Source: Schistosoma mansoni
Taxonomy: Eukaryota; Platyhelminthes; Trematoda; Strigeidida; Schistosomatidae
Length of the DNA stretch: 64,000 nt
Assembly (NCBI RefSeq): GCF_000237925.1
Contig: NC_031498.1
Coordinates: 22,050,422-22,114,421, forward strand
Reading direction: 5' to 3'
Shown here: positions 61,401 to 64,000 of the stretch, in pieces
How the letters are laid out: the number at the start of each line of letters is the position of its first letter
Numbering within the stretch: the stretch's first letter is position 1
Position numbers and translations under genes: made by a program
Notes under the pieces: generated by a model
The model's input: the letters and a program-made list of their open reading frames with translations, nothing else
What the model was told of the DNA's origin: nothing
Databases searched by the model: none

Positions 61401-64000
61401 TATTTGCTTGCTTACTTCACAAGTTCTAAGTCAGTTCATTACGATGATAACCTTGCTTATTGAATAGAAGAGAGATAACAGATAATGTAGTTCATTGAAA
61501 TGGTTCTAATCTAAATCACCGAATAATGTTTATGACTGGGTCGTTCTAGCCTTTTGTCGAATCTTTCATTTTGAAAAAAACTCCTTGTGCGTAATCCGTG
61601 ATTTGAGTTCAAAGGAAAAACATTGAAACTAATATCCAACTGACTATTAAATTTATAATTTGAAAGCCAGTTCATTAATATTCACCAGACGATTATGAAA
61701 CATTAGTTACGTCTGTGCACTCAAACAACGTAACAACTATGGCCGAAATTAATAATGTATCTTGTGATGGTGATCATATCATAAAGGAACCATGTTCAGA
61801 AGACATGTTCATGAACGGATATCTGTCATTTAATTAACAGAACGTCTATGTTTAAAGATACCTTGTATGTTTCCAAAACCAATGATTGTTCTATGATATT
61901 TCAAACCAATTTTTATATATCGTAAACTTAAGATATTAACAGTAGACAAATAGCAATTGCATTTCAATGTTTATACACATATAGTATTAGTAAAATAGAA
62001 ATTATCATATATATATATATATGATTCCAGAGTTCAAAAATATGTAACAAATTAGACATACTTTATGCATATTCTCTAACGGTTGACCACCTTTAATCAA
62101 TATACCAGCTAATGCACCAGTTCCGGTAGCTACCATCACCGCTGTTGGTGTGGCTAAGCCAAGAGCACAAGGACAAGCTATGGTTAATACGGTGATAGCC
62201 ATACGAAATGCATGATCAATAGCTAACAGGGGAATGGAGCAACCAGGCTAAAATTAAAGAAATTTAAAAACGTACGTATGAACACGGATATGAACACGGA
62301 TATATATATATATATATATATATACAAAGAAAAGAAAGTGAGTTTCAGAGCTAAATATAACTAGTATAGATGAAAGTATAAATCATGATTAGTGTATCAT
62401 ACATATAACATACTATTGTGATGTTCAAAGTTTTTTTTACTTAAAAGTTTAATCAACTAACCTATGCACAATAGTTATCATGAATAGTTGGAGAATGTAA
62501 ACGGTATGGTTCAAAAACCCATCACACTGGTTCAGATATCCGTACACTTTTTTTTAATCTCCCTTGTATATATGATATTAGCGCATACTATTTTACTCCG
62601 TGAATCCATTCCATCTTTTTGAATCATAAATTCTCTGTGTGTATAATTTTCTTTACTATCATTAACATAACTGATTCTTTGACTAATCGATAATTCATAT
62701 TGTTAATTTCATTCCATTGTAATGATATAGCTTGATGCAAATCGGTCAGTCCAACATATGAATGCCAAGTTCTATATTGATTAATTAGATTGACTAACTA
62801 ACTAGCTAAATCTACTAAACAGACAACATCAGGAGATGTACTACAAGAAGAATTAATATCCAAAAAGAAACCCATTCCATATTATTCATTTTACTCTTTT
62901 GTGTCAACAGTGGAATAAGCAAAGGACATTACTACTATTAACAACAATATAAAATACTCATGAACCTAGTTCACGTAAAAAGTATGACGTTTTCTACAGA
63001 TTTTAAGTAAGTGTATCGGATTTGTCACAAAAACCACCAAATGAAGATATTGTAAATGAATTGAAGAATGTACAGTAAGTAGGAAAAGATAACAGTTGAC
63101 AGTGATTGTGATGACATAGCCGTATATGGAATTTTACAGTGAAGTATTTAGGAAGGAAATGTAATTAAAACCTACTGATCAAAACTTACGCGTCTAATTA
63201 AGAAAGTTACAACTCTAGTACAGAATAAACGAGAATATTATACGAAGACCAGTTCATGTGTGATTTTCAACAAAACCAGAACCACAAAGTGATGTAATTG
63301 AGTGGTATTATGGATGAATTAGATGCTGTCATACGGCCACATAATTAGTATGAGACGCGAATATCAACGAGCTACTATTAACAAGTGAATTGGTTAACTA
63401 GTCAAAGTCATAAGTCTCAACTTCTTACCCGAATCAGTTCACGAGCTTAATTAAACACGTGACCTGAGTACATAATCGAATACTGACAAAATTTATATGT
63501 TTTATACCTTCATAGGTCATATTTAATAGGAATAATGTAATGCAAATTGAACCGCTAGATAGTATATTTACTTATCGATAAACAAATAAATACATTTTTT
63601 GGACCCAAAGCCAAACGAACGTTTTATATACATGCCATTATCCGATTGTGAAGATTTAACGAAAAAAACACAGGAAATTTTGTCAAATTCATTGGCGTAA
63701 GTCCCATTTCAGCTGAAAGCTATGAAAGTAAATGAGCACATGCCAAATGTATTTATATTCCTTTCAAAAAGGACAATAAATGGTTACAATGGCCGGAAAA
63801 ATGTAAAATATGATTTTAAAAAAACCTCGGGCAATAAACATTTACAGAAAGTGGACAACAACTTACTTCATAGCCTTTTATGGTTGTTGGTACCAATAAG
63901 CCTAAATTGATCCATAAAATAAAAACTGTCAATGACACTAAACAAATAAACGGAACGAAATAACCAGCAATCTTGTCTGCAAGCTGTTGTACTGGCGCCT
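35767..64000 (-). CDS. ATP7: Copper-transporting P1B-type ATPase (ATP7A/ATP7B-like), 3' part, nine exons
   Basis: The family pumps Cu(I) across secretory-pathway or plasma membranes using ATP. Nine minus-strand exons join in frame: 64000-63867, 62247-62062, 60563-60450, 56033-55743, 54148-53677, 50210-49635, 46614-45925, 43131-42950 and 36108-35767, about 995 codons. Signature motifs in order: [14 protein letters not shown] (M3 region), [12 protein letters not shown] (CPC copper site), DKTGTIT (phosphorylated Asp), QHP (the HP of the nucleotide domain), [35 protein letters not shown] and [11 protein letters not shown] (last helices). Human ATP7B needs about 540 residues for the same part. The excess comes from Asn/Ser-rich insertions in the nucleotide domain and a ~200-residue insertion in the P domain. 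The metal-binding N-terminus lies outside the window. Confidence 0.95.
36109..37309. other. ATP7 intron, unclassified part
   Basis: AT-rich intron sequence next to the last exon; no repeat or coding signal recognised. Confidence 0.4.
37310..37645 (-). repeat. Gypsy LTR, left, minus strand
   Basis: About 336 bp; reading on the minus strand from TGTTAAGTCGGCTTCC to the end near cttacaagacgtatcaca. Clearly related to, but not identical with, the plus-strand LTR at 41797-42123. Confidence 0.8.
37310..39000 (-). mobile_element. Ty3/gypsy LTR retrotransposon, left (minus-strand) half of a head-to-head pair
   Basis: An outer LTR (37310-37645) and an internal part whose minus-strand frame (37596-38876) shows a protease-like motif ([12 protein letters not shown]) and the C-terminal part of an integrase ([16 protein letters not shown]). 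A zinc-knuckle-like motif ([14 protein letters not shown]) lies just before it. A purine run (aaaggggggagg) lies near the LTR inner edge. The copy is broken. It lies inside the last ATP7 intron and meets a plus-strand copy of the same family near 38900-39000. Confidence 0.8.
38960..42123 (+). mobile_element. Ty3/gypsy LTR retrotransposon, right (plus-strand) half of a head-to-head pair
   Basis: Parts in order on the plus strand: reverse transcriptase ([26 protein letters not shown]), RNase H ([31 protein letters not shown]), integrase ([36 protein letters not shown]) and a 3' LTR. The copy is broken, with a few breaks, and has no matching LTR on its left side in the same direction. Protein similarity is to Ty3/gypsy. 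Confidence 0.85.
41797..42123 (+). repeat. Gypsy LTR, right, plus strand
   Basis: 327 bp, TGTTGAGTCGG ... ATATCAACA, with a TATA-like tataaatacc and an AATAAA signal (tctgaataaagcg). The purine run cgggggaag precedes it. No target duplication matches the left edge of the pair at 37310. Confidence 0.82.
42124..42325 (+). repeat. SINE family 2 copy, directly after the gypsy LTR
   Basis: Contains gtggattagaccttcagatc, cctgcttcggtttgggcac and ggcagtatcctatccctcac, and ends in caaataaataaaat. The middle is shared with copies at 44030-44300 (minus), 59560-59720 and 60140-60320. The A-rich end suggests retroposition. Confidence 0.6.
42326..42949. other. ATP7 intron, unclassified
   Basis: No coding exon. 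A tRNA-like snippet (gattcaaattccactac near 42535) may be another decayed SINE. Confidence 0.35.
42950..43131 (-). CDS. ATP7: ATP7 exon: last two membrane helices
   Basis: 182 bp after tttcatttag, ending gatactaag|gtaata. Encodes [20 protein letters not shown] then [18 protein letters not shown], which match the [31 protein letters not shown] segment of ATP7B. The phase fits both neighbours (GCA G + GT TGT). Confidence 0.95.
43434..43462. repeat. (AT)n microsatellite
   Basis: About 28 bases of pure AT repeat in an ATP7 intron. Confidence 0.95.
43584..43796 (-). repeat. Hammerhead SINE (family 1), copy F, minus strand
   Basis: Tail (tcatagttggaatcatgagtc), a shortened hammerhead part (ggacggccgtttcctcagc lacks stem II), then a well-kept tRNA-like region with B box gattcgaacccagg and A box gaccgctgagccggcatcc. 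It is sense relative to ATP7 but has no functional ribozyme core. Confidence 0.85.
44030..44300 (-). repeat. SINE family 2 copy, minus strand, tRNA-like head
   Basis: On the minus strand agtggagcagtgactcaatg and ggttaaggcg form an A-box region and gattcgaatcctgcttcact a B-box region; the acceptor-like ends AGTGGAGC and GCTTCACT can pair. The body gccaccaggtaggcagtatc is shared with the copy at 59560. The head resembles a tRNA-Ser type, but the anticodon arm is poor, so no tRNA gene is called. Confidence 0.55.
44301..45174. other. ATP7 intron, unclassified
   Basis: A 76-codon frame (44422-44652, plus strand) is not recognised. The sequence may be old repeat DNA. Confidence 0.3.
45175..45620 (-). 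mobile_element. RTE-type LINE fragment, C-terminal reverse-transcriptase part
   Basis: On the minus strand: [17 protein letters not shown] then [54 protein letters not shown] and [19 protein letters not shown]. This is the typical RTE order, but the stretch between QAGFRP and YLGS is missing (internal deletion) and there is at least one stop. Antisense relation: same strand as ATP7. Confidence 0.85.
45925..46614 (-). CDS. ATP7: ATP7 exon: P-domain insertion, GDGVNDSP hinge and M7
   Basis: 690 bp after cataattttag, ending gctgcag|gtcagt. The first ~150 codons are an Asn/Ser/Lys-rich insertion with two hydrophobic Cys-bearing patches ([18 protein letters not shown]). Then [39 protein letters not shown] and [11 protein letters not shown] follow the family closely. 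The insertion stays open in the AT-rich exon without a stop, which argues that it is coded. Confidence 0.9.
46697..46842 (+). repeat. Hammerhead SINE (family 1), copy G
   Basis: Starts in the B box (gggttcgaatctcgcg), then a hammerhead at 46733-46785 with stem I intact but the core TTGAGGAG instead of CTGAGGAG, then the tail to caactatgat. Antisense to ATP7. The C-to-T change at an invariant position should abolish activity. Confidence 0.85.
46862..47060 (+). repeat. Unclassified dispersed repeat R1, copy 1
   Basis: Shares gatataagtagtatgggac, caatcaggagatggaatacc, gaacaggaagggaaatagag and gaaagaatcatgaagcatg with copies at 47216-47400 (minus), 57505-57725 and 58420-58620. No promoter boxes, coding capacity or known family recognised. 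Confidence 0.6.
47216..47400 (-). repeat. Unclassified dispersed repeat R1, copy 2, inverted
   Basis: On the minus strand: agtatgtagcagtgattggg, gaggagggagaacagagagc and gattgaaagaatgatggaat. Lies about 160 bases from copy 1 in opposite orientation, so the two form an imperfect inverted pair. Confidence 0.5.
47401..48689. other. ATP7 intron, unclassified
   Basis: AT-rich, no coding exon. A gttcaaacc motif near 48600 may be a decayed SINE B box. Confidence 0.35.
48690..49070 (+). repeat. Possible LTR-like or other unclassified element
   Basis: Higher GC than the intron around it. It has a promoter-like tgtatatatacgcttgag at about 48870 and is followed by a tract resembling retroelement leader sequence. 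No ends or duplications could be fixed. Confidence 0.2.
49071..49634. other. ATP7 intron, unclassified
   Basis: A short tRNA-like stretch (actcaatagctcagttaat and gaatttgattctcaa, 49395-49470) may be an old SINE; otherwise nothing recognised. Confidence 0.35.
49635..50210 (-). CDS. ATP7: ATP7 exon: end of N domain, actuator-facing P domain with TGDN
   Basis: 576 bp after cttctcacttatag, ending gtagatg|gtgagt. Encodes [52 protein letters not shown] and [18 protein letters not shown], as in ATP7. After KELQ the family would reach GDGVNDSP within about 10 residues; here 48 basic and Asn-rich residues follow, the first part of the P-domain insertion. Confidence 0.95.
50885..51085 (+). repeat. 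Divergent hammerhead SINE, copy H
   Basis: tRNA-like start (cttaatggtctgaaag ... cttgggttcaatcgctgg), then TGCTGACGAGTC, ctaggacgaaacag and tttttcagtgtctcttgg. The ribozyme layout is present but stem III and the cleavage site are decayed. More divergent than the other copies. Confidence 0.6.
51086..52528. other. ATP7 intron, unclassified
   Basis: AT-rich; no coding exon or repeat identified. A 76-codon plus-strand frame (52192-52422) is not recognised. Confidence 0.35.
52541..52977 (+). repeat. Hammerhead SINE (family 1), copy I, near full length, with 12-bp target duplication
   Basis: 437 bp from tatagttgagatcatgagtc to ctccacaaaacccccttctgat. Order: inverted tail arm, a spacer (ggctccttgaggtgattcc and more), tRNA-like region (A box ggctcggtggtc, B box ggttcgaatct), hammerhead, tail. 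Flanked by direct repeats accaaactttta at 52529-52540 and 52978-52989, as expected for LINE-assisted retroposition. Antisense to ATP7. Confidence 0.9.
52838..52886 (+). ncRNA. Hammerhead ribozyme motif in SINE copy I
   Basis: Stem I GCACTG/CAGTGC, core CTGAGGAG (52846-52853), GAAA, stem III AC-GGCC-GT and GTC are all kept, but stem II (GCCC against AGAC) has mismatches, so activity is doubtful. Confidence 0.65.
52990..53676. other. ATP7 intron, unclassified
   Basis: AT-rich intron with no recognised repeat. Confidence 0.4.
53677..54148 (-). CDS. ATP7: ATP7 exon: nucleotide-binding domain with Asn/Ser-rich insertion
   Basis: 472 bp after tgtttttatag, ending tgggcag|gtaggt. It opens with [20 protein letters not shown], matching the G-G-G-C segment of the ATP7 N domain. 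It continues with ~120 hydrophilic residues ([20 protein letters not shown] and others) where vertebrate proteins have a shorter variable loop. The phase (1) fits the next exon (G + AC). Confidence 0.92.
54398..55060 (+). mobile_element. RTE-type LINE fragment, 5' end and endonuclease start
   Basis: After a GC-richer 5' part, the plus strand reads [16 protein letters not shown], then [46 protein letters not shown] and [12 protein letters not shown]. This is the N-terminal endonuclease region of schistosome RTE elements. Several stops; no reverse transcriptase follows, so the copy is 3'-truncated or rearranged. Opposite strand to ATP7. Confidence 0.8.
55061..55742. other. ATP7 intron, unclassified
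   Basis: No coding exon or clear repeat recognised. Confidence 0.4.
55743..56033 (-). CDS. ATP7: ATP7 exon: nucleotide-binding domain with HP motif
   Basis: 291 bp after ctttctttacag, ending gcgaag|gtggcc. Encodes [20 protein letters not shown], which holds the His-Pro pair that marks P1B ATPases and whose His is mutated in the commonest Wilson disease allele of ATP7B. Flanked by Asn/Ser-rich, family-specific sequence. Confidence 0.93.
56034..57504. other. ATP7 intron, unclassified
   Basis: AT-rich; a 72-codon minus-strand frame (56185-56403) is not recognised. Confidence 0.4.
57505..57725 (+). repeat. Unclassified dispersed repeat R1, copy 3
   Basis: Shares gtgatgtgtgctactgatgt, cagatacaagtagtatgta and gaaatgcctggaggcagaag with the other R1 copies; the second half is more diverged. 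Confidence 0.5.
57871..58139 (+). repeat. Possible solo LTR
   Basis: TGTTAGAGGAATATAG start, a TATA-like ccctaaatatacc, an AATAAA signal (ggaataaaatttcg) and a possible end at aagca, in LTR order within an ATP7 intron. No target duplication was verified. Confidence 0.3.
58420..58620 (+). repeat. Unclassified dispersed repeat R1, copy 4
   Basis: Shares gacatcaatcagaagtggaa, acctgaaggcagatgact, gtgaacaggagtgaaaac and gacatgaagtgtgcaaaag with copies 1-3. Confidence 0.55.
59560..59720 (+). repeat. SINE family 2 copy
   Basis: B-box-like aagttcgaaaccctctcc, then gctttggttcgggcaactga and gtagtatcattagctctcat. Related to copies at 60140, 44030 (minus) and 42124. Confidence 0.6.
60140..60320 (+). 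repeat. SINE family 2 copy, more decayed
   Basis: cattggcaaaggtattagac ... tctcgaaccatgtttcacc ... ggtaaccgggtaatttcact follows the same order as 59560-59720. Confidence 0.5.
60450..60563 (-). CDS. ATP7: ATP7 exon: DKTGT phosphorylation site
   Basis: 114 bp (38 codons, phase 0) after aaacttatag, ending gaagtg|gtaagt. Encodes [20 protein letters not shown], with the Asp that is phosphorylated in the transport cycle. Confidence 0.97.
60564..62006. other. ATP7 intron, unclassified
   Basis: AT-rich intron with no recognised element. Confidence 0.4.
62007..62023. repeat. (AT)n microsatellite
   Basis: Short AT repeat about 40 bases past the donor of the CPC exon. Confidence 0.85.
62062..62247 (-). 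CDS. ATP7: ATP7 exon: CPC copper-binding helix
   Basis: 186 bp (62 codons, phase 0) after ctttaattttag, ending cataaa|gtatgt. Encodes [20 protein letters not shown] and [17 protein letters not shown]. The CPC pair in the sixth helix binds Cu(I) in transit. Confidence 0.97.
62300..62324. repeat. (TA)n microsatellite
   Basis: About 24 bases of TA repeat preceded by two copies of gaacacggatat, in an ATP7 intron. Confidence 0.9.
62325..63866. other. ATP7 intron, unclassified
   Basis: No coding exon or recognised repeat. Confidence 0.4.
63867..64000 (-). CDS. ATP7: ATP7 exon (cut by window edge): M3-M4 region
   Basis: The exon continues past the window. Visible part: [37 protein letters not shown] and TTIKGYE, ending gaa|gtaagt. 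It matches the KAPIQQLADRFSGYFVPFI segment of ATP7B. Confidence 0.95.

Noticed and set aside
1-64000. CRISPR array, bacterial-type operon or prophage
   Set aside because: No regularly spaced short repeats; introns, SINEs and family content show a eukaryotic nuclear genome.

Overview
The window is nuclear DNA of a digenean flatworm, almost certainly a blood fluke (Schistosoma or a close relative). Three things point there: AT-rich DNA with long introns, SINEs that carry hammerhead ribozymes (the Smα type known from schistosome satellite DNA), and BEL/Pao, Ty3/gypsy, RTE and CR1-like retroelements. The species cannot be named from the sequence alone.

Layout. (1) 1-9000, plus strand: the 3' part of a gene for an NGFI-A-binding (NAB) transcriptional co-regulator. 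Five coding exons are resolved (1383-1828, 3312-3569, 4662-4726, 6277-6340, 7328-7524) plus a tiny, uncertain last exon. Its introns hold hammerhead SINEs. (2) 9200-26600: a gene-free stretch of transposon remains. It has an Smα fold-back, an LTR-like block, an old Ty3/gypsy copy (12.2-14.8 kb), a young BEL/Pao copy (16104-21552, LTRs that read identical, 5-bp target duplication) inserted into an Smα element, and fragments of CR1-like LINEs. (3) 27663-28192, plus strand: a complete two-exon gene for acidic ribosomal protein P1. (4) 29643-29842: an assembly gap of 200 N. (5) 30616-35554: a nearly perfect tandem duplication (2347 bp, 2.1 copies) with no recognisable gene. (6) 35767-64000, minus strand: nine 3' exons of a copper-transporting P1B-type ATPase (ATP7 family). 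The gene runs off the right edge, so only the part from the M3-M4 region to the stop is seen. Its introns hold two gypsy halves in head-to-head order, RTE LINE pieces and several SINE families.

Exon chains were built from splice sites, reading phase and family motifs; all junctions of the NAB and ATPase chains keep the frame. Three host genes are supported: a transcription co-regulator, a ribosomal stalk protein and a copper pump. There is no operon-like relation between them.

Most notable: (a) two hammerhead SINE families share one fold-back plan, with an inverted copy of the ribozyme tail at the left end; (b) consensus-complete hammerheads lie in sense orientation in NAB introns; (c) the BEL element entered exactly at the ribozyme core of an Smα copy; (d) the copper ATPase carries an insertion of about 200 residues in its P domain just before GDGVNDSP; (e) the 2347-bp tandem duplication differs between copies by about one base.
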